Shown: one piece after another, positions 41,936 through 51,006 of the stretch | How the letters are laid out: the number at the start of each line of letters is the position of its first letter | Numbering within the stretch: position 1 is the first letter of the stretch | Assembly: GCA_001247695.2 (NCBI GenBank) | Contig: LGRX02035465.1 | Span: 1 to 64,000 of the forward strand | DNA: 64,000 nt | Direction: 5' to 3' | From: Cymbomonas tetramitiformis | Taxonomy: Eukaryota; Chlorophyta; Pyramimonadophyceae; Pyramimonadales; Pyramimonadaceae | Position numbers and translations under genes: made by a program | Notes under the pieces: model-generated | The model's database searches: none | What the model saw: only the letters and a program-made list of their open reading frames with translations | What the model was told of the DNA's origin: nothing

Positions 41936-42506
41936 CCCGTGTTGGATATACCCCTAGGACCCGGGAAACAGACTATTGGGGATACGTGAATCAGTATGCA
42001 TGTTTTTAGACGGTGTTTTTCTGTTACTATTCTCGGTTTATAGACGACGGGTGACCTGCCAAGTCATCATAACGCGCAGTGTAATGCAGACACGTGGCAG
42101 CCACGTAGGTTGCGATATGCGTTTATGCGGTACGGTATGCCTTCATTATGCGGTTTGCTATTGTGGTTCGAGTGATCATCGAGCAATCAACGGAGAGATA
42201 TTTTTTTTTGGATTGGGTGTGTTCATAAACACAAGCCCCGCGTAAAAAAACGCGGCTATACAACTATCATCACACGGGTATTGTTGCATGAACGGTGTCT
42301 ATTCGTTTAATTACAAGTAAAATGTTTGCTAGTGTTAGTAGTGTTACAATATATATATGTCGCAAAAAGCCATAAGTCAGCAACCAATGCTTGGTCGTAC
42401 AACATATCATAGCGTTACTATTACATTGCAAAGTACGTAAGTTACTACCAAGCGATCTCGAATTAGTTCATTCCACGCCTTTCAGGCGCCGGAAAGTAAT
42501 GGTCTA
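41936..42506. other. Non-coding stretch
   Basis: Contains a short motif TTTAGACG-CG shared with 47440-47490. No gene recognised. Confidence 0.35.
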
Positions 42507-42713
42507 CTAATCTATCATCAGCTCCCAATATACTCCGTCTTCGTCGTCCATTGCTTCCTGGCACATGAATATTTCGTAAGAACAACGCATACACGCGAAA
42601 TGTTCGGTATGCTCATTTATCGCAACAAGATGCGAACCAGCATTAAACCATATGCGAACGTTTGCAGGAAGGTCACAATAATCGCATTTCATGACGAGTT
42701 TGCCTTGAGGCAT
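42507..42713 (-). CDS. Small two-CxxC protein (68 aa)
   Basis: ATG 42713 (MPQGKLVMKCDYCDLPANVRIWF). Two Cys pairs (CDYC and CMRC, ~33 residues apart) with a His (NEHTEHFACMRC) suggest a single zinc-ribbon-like site. The C-terminus is acidic (DDEDGVYWELMID). It resembles the 44733-44951 frame in layout. Function unknown. Confidence 0.5.
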   Translation of the reverse strand: MPQGKLVMKCDYCDLPANVRIWFNAGSHLVAINEHTEHFACMRCSYEIFMCQEAMDDEDGVYWELMID

Positions 42714-42766
42714 TCAGGTAGCTTTTGGGCTGAGCGTGGTCAGTTGTTAGTTGTTAGTGTCAAGCT

Positions 42767-42836
42767 GGGGTGGCACGATGGTGAGCGTAAGCAGCAAATG
42801 AAGGCTATGTAAGAGGTATTGAGCTTTTATACCTGC
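42767..42836 (+). promoter_or_regulatory. Duplicated upstream module, copy 1
   Basis: GGGGTGGCACGATGGTGAGCG...AAATGAAGGCTATGTAAGAGGTATTGAGCTTTTATACC. Near-identical modules lie at 43451 and 45244. TTTTATACC is TATA-like. The first part also encodes WHDGERKQQMKA followed by a stop in all copies, so it may be the end of a short coding region. Confidence 0.6.
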
Positions 42837-43075
42837 TCAACTAAGGCAATCGCAACTGATACAGTACTCGTCGAAAGGTGTCGTTTCGTCATTCTGGTAC
42901 CAACAGACCAATACAGTAAAACGCGGTCTATAAGAAGCCGGTGCAAAAACGCTAGCGGCTGGTTTCTTAAACGACTTTCCATATTTAATATGACATTTCA
43001 TTACACTTTCAACGGCTAGTAGCCTAAAACCTAGCGGCTAGCTTCTTATAGGTCCATGTTCTTATATACCGCGTT

Positions 43076-43420
43076 TTACTGTAGGCGTACAACGTCGACT
43101 GGAATAACCATTAATCGCGGAGTCAGCCACGCTTCACCCCATGCATATTCAGCGCGATCGGGATAGCGTTCCGGCTCTACCAATTCAAAAAACAGATAAA
43201 ACCGAGTTCGTCGGGTAAAGCGCCACATAGCCCCAAAAACATCATGCCTGTGAGGCATCGGCGGGCGGCGGAAAGGGCGGTTTGCCATCGTTGTCAAAGT
43301 CCACTGGTGCAAATTGCATTCGGGGCATGGTCGGTGCACCATCTCATGGCGATGAATGGCATCTACATCGATACTGGCACGATTCCGATGCACACCAAAC
43401 CTTAACACTGAAGGCATCAC
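43076..43420 (-). CDS. CxxC / RxTR family protein C1 (114 aa)
   Basis: ATG 43420 or 43417 (MPSVLRFGVHRN). It has HRPCPECNLHQWTLT, then WRFTRRTRFYLFFELVEPERYP and WLTPRLMVIPVDVV. It is a clear paralogue of the plus-strand gene at 46484 (MPSILRFGVYG) in start, Cys pair and core. It ends soon after IPVD, lacking the distal CNC tail. Intact frame. Confidence 0.65.
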   Translation of the reverse strand: MMPSVLRFGVHRNRASIDVDAIHRHEMVHRPCPECNLHQWTLTTMANRPFRRPPMPHRHDVFGAMWRFTRRTRFYLFFELVEPERYPDRAEYAWGEAWLTPRLMVIPVDVVRLQ

Positions 43421-43450
43421 GAGTTTGCAGAGGCGCGTCGCTCACTCTCT

Positions 43451-43545
43451 GGTAGGAGGTGGCAGGGGTGGCACGATGGTGAGCGAAAGCAACAAATGAA
43501 GGCTAAGTAAGATGAATTGAGCTTTTATACCTTAGTCGGAGTCGG
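43451..43545 (+). promoter_or_regulatory. Duplicated upstream module, copy 2
   Basis: GGTAGGAGGTGGCAGGGGTGGCACGATGG...GAGCTTTTATACCTTAGTCGGAGTCGGA, continuing (to 43600) with GACAGCAACT-TGGGA-TTCGGTATCCTGCCAGAACTCGCAA, all shared with copy 3 at 45244-45405. It precedes the gene at 43802. Confidence 0.7.
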
Positions 43546-43801
43546 AGTCGGACAGCAACTGTGGGACTTCGGTATCCTGCCAGAACTCGCAATCCGCGCC
43601 AATCTTGGGCCAACATTTGTCCGCGCCAATCTTATCTTGGCCAATCTTGTGATTGTTGGTTTCATCCTATTGGTTTGCGGCATTCACTTTGAGAGGCCCA
43701 AGCCCTCCTTGGCAATATTTAAATCGCTTGAGGCCTTTAGGAGGATCATTTCCCATTCCTTCCTGGAAGACACACCGCTTCATCTTTGCATTATATCAAG
43801 A

Positions 43802-44401
43802 ATGGCGGATACCCATTACGTCCTGTTTGGGATTGTTCTTCCTTACATTCGGAAAATGCGTCAATTGCGTGAGGAATACTTTGTGCAGGCATGGGTCGAA
43901 GAATGTTTCTTGTGGGCGTTGGAAGAACAAGTTTTGACGTTTTCGGGCATGTTTGGTGATGTTTGGATGCCTGTAACTTTGACTCACTATTTCTATGAAT
44001 TACGTGATCTGCTCGAAGTCGATTGGGGGGATGTTCGTGATTGGGGAAATTTCTTGCAGATATTCCCTACCTCCAACTTTGAAGCCCCATATTACGATGA
44101 TGAAGGGTTCCATTGGCAAGGACCTGGCATGTCAAACAACTTCAGATTCCGGCTAGACTACATCGATTTCGACGACTTCGAAAAACGATGGCTTCGTGAA
44201 TATCATTGGGCCTGGTACAACGGCTTTTACAACGAGCATGCAGATCCTCAATGGATCTACCCGTCGCGGTACGAGTTGTCTATGAGGCCTGCCTGCAGTC
44301 GATGCCGACGCATTGATATGGATCTTACCCGTATTTGCGACGAGTACATCTGCACTGACCTTGTCGACTGTCGGCGGATGACTCGTCTTGATTTGAATTG
44401 A
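43802..44401 (+). CDS. Trp/Tyr-rich protein with C-terminal Cys pairs (199 aa)
   Basis: ATG 43802 (MADTHYVLFGIVLPYIRKM) was chosen because a TATA-like AATATTTAAATCGC lies ~80 bp upstream; the frame itself is open from 43517. It is aromatic-rich (VDWGDVRDWGNFLQIFP; EYHWAWYNGFYNEHADPQWIYP), with a C-terminal CSRCRRIDMDLTRICDEYICTD Cys cluster. Its composition resembles the Trp-rich 36039-36491 product. It shares the upstream module with the family B2 gene at 45452, suggesting common regulation. Function unknown. Confidence 0.6.
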   Translation: MADTHYVLFGIVLPYIRKMRQLREEYFVQAWVEECFLWALEEQVLTFSGMFGDVWMPVTLTHYFYELRDLLEVDWGDVRDWGNFLQIFPTSNFEAPYYDDEGFHWQGPGMSNNFRFRLDYIDFDDFEKRWLREYHWAWYNGFYNEHADPQWIYPSRYELSMRPACSRCRRIDMDLTRICDEYICTDLVDCRRMTRLDLN

Positions 44402-44632
44402 TGGTCGAATCTCAATCGGTGGCTTTAGCCACCACCCATCTATTCTAGAAAACAATTCTTCTCGATGCGGGCAACAAAAATATCATAAGTCACGTGTATG
44501 GTACAAGCAATGGTATAAGAACCCCGATCTTCACATTTTTTATAATCATTGTATGTTACATTATTACACAGTGGTTGTTACATTCCATGTGTATTCTATT
44601 CAATCGTGCATTGTGACCAATCGTGACTAATC

Positions 44633-44951
44633 GTGCAGGGATCCCGCCGACGGATCCGAATCGGTCGAGTCGTCCAAATGATGGCCCCATTCCGAATCTG
44701 TGTCCTCGTCAGCTTCTTCAAGCTCAATCACACTATCGCAACGAAGCCTCCCGATCGACACAGATGTAGCGGTGTGGCATATCTCGGTCATTGCAACGTT
44801 CAAGAACTGTCCTTTGAGAACCGCAATCATGGCAACAAGCCCAGGTGTCCCAGGTGTATAAGCGAGCATAAAATATATTGTAATCTCCATCATAGGTAAC
44901 TTGATTGCGAAACCAGCCGTTGCACCAGGCCATGATCGCTTGCAACGACAC
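44633..44951 (-). pseudogene. Small CxxC ORF with an apparent frameshift
   Basis: ATG 44951 (MSLQAIMAWCNGWFRNQVTY) gives a Cys-bearing frame (TWACCHDCGS; MPHRYICVDREASLR) stopping at 44733. The neighbouring frame then supplies an acidic tail (VIELEEADEDTDSEWGHH...SDPSAGSLHD) down to about 44630. The acidic-tail layout matches other members of the cluster, so a one-base slip near 44740 probably split a ~105-aa gene. Confidence 0.4.
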
Positions 44952-45243
44952 GGAAACGAAAGTACACCTTTTAATGCTTCCGGTAACAGATGGTCCTGCA
45001 AAGGCAAATGAATGACAGGAGTTATGCGTCAGAAACTCGAGATCACGACGACATTATGACCGCACAGAGGTCACCTATAGAAGTGTTGCTAGCATTACGA
45101 AGTACAATCGAGGTCTTACTGACAACACCTTCGACTAGACGTGAAGAATTACAATCGCTGACCGTCTACACGGATGACCTCTGTGCCGCATCTGAAAAGG
45201 AGAAAGTGGCCGTGGGCTGTCATCAGGTGGGTGGCTCTCAGAA

Positions 45244-45405
45244 TGGTAGGAGGTGGCAGGGGTGGCACGATGGTGAGCGAAAGCAAGAAATGAAGGCTGT
45301 GTAAGAGGTATTGAGCTTTATTTATACCTTAGTCGGAGTCGGAGGACAGCAACTCTGGGATTTCGATACTATCATCGGTATCCTGCCAGAACTCGCAACT
45401 TGCGC
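45244..45405 (+). promoter_or_regulatory. Duplicated upstream module, copy 3
   Basis: Same order of blocks as copy 2 (GGTAGGAGGTGGCAGGGG ... GAGCTTTATTTATACCTTAGTCGGAGTCGGA ... GGTATCCTGCCAGAACTCGCAA), with a 15-bp insertion. It ends ~45 bp before ATG 45452, so it is likely promoter plus leader. Confidence 0.7.
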
Positions 45406-45451
45406 GGTCGACACATATGTATCGATGATTACATAACACGCTACCTCCAAT

Positions 45452-45814
45452 ATGAATGCACCTCATTTCCCTGCAGACTTACCTGTTCAGCTTGAACGAC
45501 TGCACATAGAATTCGAAAAATGTCGTGTGTGCCAATCCTGGAATTTGTTTCTCATTCGCGAGGAACTGTTCGTCGATCGTGCGCTGCATCCTAGACATGA
45601 CCCCGCTTACGCGAAGTGGAGGTTTATCCGCGAAACGCGGGAAACATGGTATTTTCAACTGTTGGATGCGCATGTTTACTCCGACGAGCAAGGCGTCGCT
45701 GACATGAGAACCCCAGTGACAATGCCGGTTCCCACGGACTATATTCCCGAGTTGATCGGCGCCGATGCCTCTCCCGAGAATGATGATGATGGAAAGTGGT
45801 GCAACTGCCGTTAG
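45452..45814 (+). CDS. CxxC / RxTR family protein B2 (120 aa)
   Basis: ATG 45452 (MNAPHFPADLPVQLERLHIEFEKC). Blocks CRVCQSWNLFLIREELFVD, WRFIRETRETWYFQLLDAH, VPTDYIPELIG and the terminal DDDGKWCNCR match the minus-strand gene 35359-35754 closely, with a shorter linker. The strong protein conservation against visible DNA divergence suggests selection. Function unknown; a Cys pair plus distal CNC could bind metal (inference). Confidence 0.72.
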   Translation: MNAPHFPADLPVQLERLHIEFEKCRVCQSWNLFLIREELFVDRALHPRHDPAYAKWRFIRETRETWYFQLLDAHVYSDEQGVADMRTPVTMPVPTDYIPELIGADASPENDDDGKWCNCR

Positions 45815-45934
45815 GAAACATATACGCTTGTGTACAGTCTTTATTTTATATTTGCAAGTTCACATTAGATACTTACACTAATGTATTATTCTGCTAGCTT
45901 AATACACCAACACTTACCCTTATTTATGTGCTCC

Positions 45935-46130
45935 TAGACATCCTAGACACTTATTTGGTGTATATAGATTAAATTTGTATGATGATATAGATTTGTGTAT
46001 CATATGCTAGTACCCATCTCAATTGCAACTTGTTTTCTGGGAATTGAAGCATCCGAATATGCACATCCATAAACGTGTACCGTGCATGCTGACCTAAATT
46101 GCACATGAATGTATCCATATTTGCATACGG
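45935..46130 (+). repeat. ~195-bp direct repeat, copy 1
   Basis: Shares TTTGTATGATGATATAGATTTGTGTATCATATGCTAGTACCCATCTCA... with 47072-47268, including GTGTACCGTGCATGCTG-CCTAAATTGCACATG. The two copies bracket the gene at 46484. Confidence 0.9.
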
Positions 46131-46450
46131 GAATCGGCGACTAAGTGATCCCGCATGTGCGAGATATACGAATTTGATTGGACCAAAAGTACACTACTCT
46201 TGCACGACCCGCGGTCCACTCACGACCAGGTACAAAAGCTCTTGCCCGACCCTTGAAGATTCATTTCCCCTTGTTTCTTCTGACATACGCACCTTCAACC
46301 ACACCTTCAAACATCTGCTACTTACCTTGAAAGCATTGCCATCTGCAGGTATTATAGCTCCACATTTATCCTCACAATATATATTTTCGACTTTTGCTAT
46401 GGGCGACGCTCGCTTCAACTGCTAATCACCTTGCAAGCATTGTTATCTAC

Positions 46451-46460
46451 AGGTATAAAA
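46451..46460 (+). promoter_or_regulatory. TATA box of the 46484 gene
   Basis: AGGTATAAAAGC lies ~30 bp before ATG 46484. A diverged copy of the same upstream segment (GAAAGCATTGCCATCTGCAGGTATTATAGC) lies ~110 bp upstream, so the promoter region is itself duplicated. Confidence 0.6.
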
Positions 46461-46483
46461 GCCTGCAATATCGTGGCCACGTT

Positions 46484-46897
46484 ATGCCTTCAATTCTACG
46501 ATTCGGAGTTTATGGGACACCCGATGAAGATCGTGATGAAGCCAGTGCAGACGCTATCAATACACATGGAATGGTCCACCTGCGATGTCCTCAATGCAAA
46601 GTAGACAGCTGGATGATATGTAAGTTCTTAAACATCCCCTACGAGGACAGACATGTCCGACAGGACTTAGGGATCGTTTGGTGGCGCTACACCTGGAGAA
46701 TTCGGAAATACATGTTTTTTGACCTTCAAGAACCGGAACTTTATCCCGACCAGAGCCCAATAGGGAACGAATGGGTTACCCCAAGGACACTACTGGTCAT
46801 TCCAATCGACGTCATTTGGGCGCTTATTATTCTGCGGCATCAACGAGAAGAGGAAATCGACCTATATTGCGTGCGATGCAATTGCCTAGACCAATAA
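46484..46897 (+). CDS. CxxC / RxTR family protein C2 (137 aa)
   Basis: ATG 46484 (MPSILRFGVYGTPDED) follows a TATA box. It has HLRCPQCKVDSWMIC, WWRYTWRIRKYMFFDLQEPELYP, WVTPRTLLVIPIDVIWALI and an end VRCNCLDQ. It is a paralogue of 43076-43420. The ORF is open upstream to 46394 by a non-ATG codon, but the TATA position favours 46484. Intact and intronless. Confidence 0.7.
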   Translation: MPSILRFGVYGTPDEDRDEASADAINTHGMVHLRCPQCKVDSWMICKFLNIPYEDRHVRQDLGIVWWRYTWRIRKYMFFDLQEPELYPDQSPIGNEWVTPRTLLVIPIDVIWALIILRHQREEEIDLYCVRCNCLDQ

Positions 46898-47071
46898 AGC
46901 TCTGCCATTTATGTTCTCCGATAGAGCGTCAACATTGCCGTCAACGTTACCTCGCTATCGAGGGAATTAAAACCTACAAGTGCCGCAAATAATTGTGGAT
47001 TGAAGATATAGATTCCAATGTATCAGCAATATAGTAGCCTTGGCACTGTGAAATGATCGAAATCTCTTGCC

Positions 47072-47268
47072 TAGAAGACATCATAGACAAATATTTGGTG
47101 TATTTTGAATAAATTTGTATGATGATATAGATTTGTGTATCATATGCTAGTACCCATCTCAGTTGCAACTTATTTTACGGGAATTGAAGCACCTATACAC
47201 GCACATTCATAAACGTGTACCGTGCATGCTGGCCTAAATTGCACATGGATGTACCCATATTTGCATAC
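47072..47268 (+). repeat. ~195-bp direct repeat, copy 2
   Basis: Partner of 45935-46130, 1137 bp downstream. It suggests a segmental duplication followed by divergence, or flanking copies of a repeat around the family gene. Confidence 0.9.
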
Positions 47269-47647
47269 TTGTACATGATATGCACGCATATGAACAAAAA
47301 TGCAACAAAAAAATCTACCGGGACTCGCCGAGTACGAAAGCATCATGCACAAATAAATAATTCGAGTAATATTTTGTAATAAAAAATAGCGGGACGACTT
47401 ACGTGTCGCTTACGTGGCACATTTCAGATGACGTGGTAATAACTTTTAGACGACGAACATTGTGTCAAAATGAAGGTTTTTAGACGACGATCGAGATTTA
47501 TTTATTCCCAATAGTCTGTTGGGATATATTCACTCAGTGATAGGTTTTCTCAGAATGTCATAAAGTTGATAAGTTAGCCCGTTATATGGGCATAAACAGT
47601 TAGGGTTCGGGTTCGGGTGATAGTCATACACACTACTATAGGAAGAG
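47269..47647. other. Non-coding stretch
   Basis: AT-rich; contains TTTAGACGACGA twice (47449 and 47479) and a TTAGGGTTCGGGTTCGGG tract (47611-47628). No gene. Confidence 0.4.
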
Positions 47648-49343
47648 TCACAAAGTAAGCGGTGTGACTATTCCAGCATCCCGCACCAGACGTTGCTCGC
47701 GAGCCAAGATCGGCTGCGGGTCAACGCCTGCGGGATAACGAAGAGCCGCGTGCTCCTGCTGGTGGCTGTCTCTCACGTAGAACCGCCGGCACGCTCCCCT
47801 TGATGATGTCGATGAGAGCCCGACGTCCATCTCGGTCAGCCGAAGAGTCCGTACCCCGAAGCCAGGTGTCAGCCACAGAGTTCCGCTCCACGACGAGGGC
47901 CAAGACGTCATAGAGGAGCCCATTAACCTTCTCGATAACCAGAGAGGTGGGGTCGTCGAGGTCAAAGGGGGCCAAGTCCAGCCCAGCGGACTGAAACTCG
48001 GTACGAAGCTGTACCACCAACTCGGAGAGGCGGTCGGTGTCGTCAGTGCCACGGTAATGATGCTTCTTGGAACCAAGGATATCCTCGCGGATACCCTTGG
48101 CCCAAGCCCGATGGCTACTGCCCGAAGGTCCGGTCCTCCCACAAGGACCGAAGTGAATTTGGGCCATAGGCCGCGTTTTTTCGATATAGTCGGTAAATGA
48201 GTGCTTTGGGGTCATATTTAGGTGTCCGATAATTATCTAAAAACTTATGTTGGGTGGTGTACTCGGTGTAGCTATGTGATTTACGTCATTGAAAAGTGGG
48301 GGCGAAACCGCTCGAAATTAAATAAAAAGGCCGGTCCTCCCACAAGGACCGGATTATTCCAAGCTACCTACGCTCACTAAGTGGCCTTCCTGGCGCCCAC
48401 TGCACATGAAATATACTGTAACATGACCTATTCGTGCCCTCTACAATGTACAACATCTTCGGAATCCATAATACTGCGGGATATATCCCTCGCAATGTAA
48501 TGCACCCACAAAAAAACTGACTTGGGTGAAATTTGCCATCAAGATTTTGTATATAGATGGAACCTCATTGCCGCGCACAAGGCAGACATTAATATGTATC
48601 GATGATGTTAAGCATTCTAAAAATCATTTGATAGGTATATATGATGCCTGCAACGTGACAGGGCGTAAAACGGTTAAATACATATGTTGTCAGGCATCTA
48701 GAGCTTTACACTTGGCTAGAAATACAATGATAAAATCGACCTTATAATCAGGGTTTCGGACTCAAACCCAAAAGTTACATATCTGCCAGTGTAATATGAA
48801 GTTGCCAACATGCAAAATGTGGTAAGCATGATTGGGTATAGTGTTAGGATAACATTTTACTGCCTGACGGGATGATTCAGCTCGAAATTCAATTGGATAA
48901 AAATATTTGAGTGACATGCCATGTTTTTGAATGCCCTCCAAAGGTTGAAACTCAAAAAAATGATAGGGTGCATGCTACAAATGCATTGGATATCGTGAGT
49001 ATATGAACATATACTGTATATGGCATATGTTCCCACTTAGTTTAGGTCCTATAGATGCTAAAACTCGGAGGATAGTCAATAGGTACCACAAAAAGATGGT
49101 TAAAAAAAATCCCCGCAAAGCCGGTCCTTGTGGGAGGACCGAACGCGATTTGGGTCCTCCCACAAGGACCGCCGGGCAGTAGCCACCGATGTAGGCGCCC
49201 CTTGTACACCGCGTCAACCGTTGCATGCTGGTCGACCAGGTTCTTCCGCACCGCGACAGCAGCGTCGTTGTTGCTGGAAGCAGCAGGGGGCACCACAGGT
49301 GGGGTGCTAGCGGTTGGGGTGTCCCGAACCGCATCCAGAAGCC
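47648..49343 (-). pseudogene. Minus-strand gag relic interrupted by a DNA transposon
   Basis: 49343-49187 encodes a gag N-domain (ASTPPVVPPAASSNNDAAVAV) and 48112-47720 continues it (WAKGIREDILGSKK; LLYDVLALVVERNSVADTW), similar to LLFSTLELLVDPSSPAADW in the intact gag at 49947. Removing the 1073-bp insert and one CCGAT copy restores the reading frame at the junction (LHR-AWAKG). A frame change occurs near 47720. No LTR of its own is visible; its right side is cut by the LTR element inserted at 49349. Confidence 0.6.
48113..49185 (-). mobile_element. 1073-bp non-autonomous DNA transposon
   Basis: Inverted ends GGCTACTGCCCG / CGGGCAGTAGCC, each followed inward by a GGTCC-type hairpin (GGTCCTCCCACAAGGACC at about 48131; GGTCCTTGTGGGAGGACC plus its inverse at 49121-49171). 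Flanked by a 5-bp duplication CCGAT (48108-48112 and 49186-49190). A further GGTCCTCCCACAAGGACC is at about 48333. No transposase. The 5-bp duplication and the hairpin ends do not let me name the superfamily. Confidence 0.8.
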
Positions 49344-49348
49344 GTATT

Positions 49349-49560
49349 TGCTGGATGTGACACACCGACAGGATAATCTGTCACTTGTCACCTCCTAAAG
49401 TAGGCTGGGTGACCGTCACTAGTAGTCGGGAAACTCCCGTTAGTATTTATGTGTATACCTCTTTTATCTATCTGACTTTTACCGTTCTGATCCCGAAACC
49501 CTTAACTCAGGGTTTATTTCCAGTTATCCGATATATTCACTCCGAACTATATATCTGACA
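49349..49560 (+). repeat. 5' LTR of the complete retrotransposon
   Basis: 212 bp, starting TGCTGGATGTGACACACC and ending ATATATCTGACA. Flanked on the left by GTATT (49344-49348). The sequence GGTTTGGCCCCACTTAC follows, where TGGCCCCACTTAC (49565) could be a tRNA primer-binding site. About 98% identical to the 3' LTR. Confidence 0.95.
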
Positions 49561-49946
49561 GGTTTGGCCCCACTTACACTTTATTTAGCCACTGCGACAC
49601 CGCTGAGATGATTGGCTAAAGCCGGACGCTTGGGATGGAGTGAGGCGCTCCGCGCGTGGAAGTGCCGGCAGTCGCGGGTATGGCCTAAATTTTGTGGGTT
49701 GATTTACGGCGAGCTGTAGGCCTTTGAGAACATTTTTTCTACGGGATTTAACGTTGGATTGGTTTACGTATCCTGGTTGGTTACCACACCGTTTCGTATT
49801 GGCCGCCATCTACCACACGACTTCTCGGAATCGCTGCTCTCTCACGGCAGCCGTATCGACGACCCACCGCATTTCTTGGCCGCCCGAGACTGCCGCATTT
49901 TTTCCACGTCTTCTTGCCTCACTCCACCCCTATTGTCTTCTTCATC

Positions 49947-50927
49947 ATGGTCGCTTCTACTAGATCAACAGCTAGCATGGCGAATCGCCGCCGCACGTTA
50001 AGCACGATTTTTGATTCCGTTGCTGCCAGGCATGCCAACACACCCGCGACCCCGCCAGCGGCACAGCCGCCCGCTAATTCGGCGGGGGCTACATTTTTGG
50101 CATCGGTACGCACGTTGCAACGAGGGCACTTCGACATGAAGGTAGCCAAGCACGTACAACGCAAGTTGTTCGACGGCAAGGAGGGGAGATTTTCCGGTGC
50201 GGAGTCCCACGCGGCGGCCATCTTCACGAGAATGGTCTCTGCGCTGCAAACAGCATTCGTCACTGAGGACATCGGTTTCGCTCCGCTCTTCGCGATGGAC
50301 GACGCTACTTTGGCCGTCCGCGTGGAGGCCAACAATTTGTTGTTCTCCACGCTCGAGCTACTGGTGGACCCCTCCTCGCCCGCAGCGGACTGGATGGACT
50401 CGTCCCACGCCAGCTTCCCGACAGACGGTAAGCGTGTTCTGCTCGAGTTCGCCCGTCGGATGATCCCGGTTGGTGACCCCTTCCAGGGGCAAGCGGACAT
50501 GTTCGCCGTCCGCGTCCCTGCGGGCATGGACCCTCATGGACCGATCGAGGACTTCAACGCCGCGCTCAAGGCTGCGAGATCAAGGGCGACGCTCATGGAC
50601 GAGGACGTGAAGTCCCTTTTCATCAAAGCCCTCGACGCCACCTTCTACCAGCCGGTGGTGTCCCGCTTGCTTCTTCACGACCAACGAGCCGCCCACGACC
50701 TCCTCACTATTCAGCAATGGGTACGTGAGTGCTACGGCGAGCACGTGCGGGCGGGCACCGCCACCGCATCCGCACACCGGTACTCCCACGGCACGCACTT
50801 CATGGAGAAGGACATCGGTGATTCGGGCACGACGGGTGAGATCGCGGACTTACGGACAATGGTACTCGACTTCAGGGGAGAAGTCCTGTCGAGATTGACC
50901 GGCCCCTGGCCGAGAGAGTCTCCCTAA
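49947..50927 (+). CDS. Gag, N-terminal/capsid part
   Basis: ATG 49947 (MVASTRSTASMANRRR), 326 aa. A Pro/Ala-rich N-terminus is followed by a helical capsid-like region (VRTLQRGHFDMKVAKHV; VRVEANNLLFSTLELLVDP; LFIKALDATFYQPVVSRL; LLTIQQWVRECYGEHVR). Its homologue at 18241 is collinear. The frame ends at PWPRESP shortly before the next ORF. A ~100-bp junction with repeated TTGGCCGAA and a CTTAAGTATG motif separates the two parts, suggesting that a small insertion split one gag gene. It forms the virus-like particle if functional (family inference). Confidence 0.75.
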   Translation: MVASTRSTASMANRRRTLSTIFDSVAARHANTPATPPAAQPPANSAGATFLASVRTLQRGHFDMKVAKHVQRKLFDGKEGRFSGAESHAAAIFTRMVSALQTAFVTEDIGFAPLFAMDDATLAVRVEANNLLFSTLELLVDPSSPAADWMDSSHASFPTDGKRVLLEFARRMIPVGDPFQGQADMFAVRVPAGMDPHGPIEDFNAALKAARSRATLMDEDVKSLFIKALDATFYQPVVSRLLLHDQRAAHDLLTIQQWVRECYGEHVRAGTATASAHRYSHGTHFMEKDIGDSGTTGEIADLRTMVLDFRGEVLSRLTGPWPRESP

Positions 50928-51006
50928 AAGAGGGTTTGGCCGAAGATTGGCCGAAAGAATTTTGACCCTTAAGTATGCAAAAAGATGTCAAAACAAGAAA
51001 AAACAA

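Noticed and set aside
33000..47300. Integrated giant-virus segment
   Set aside because: F-box and small paralogous genes resemble such insertions superficially, but no capsid, polymerase or packaging ATPase gene is present, and introns and retroelements are interspersed.
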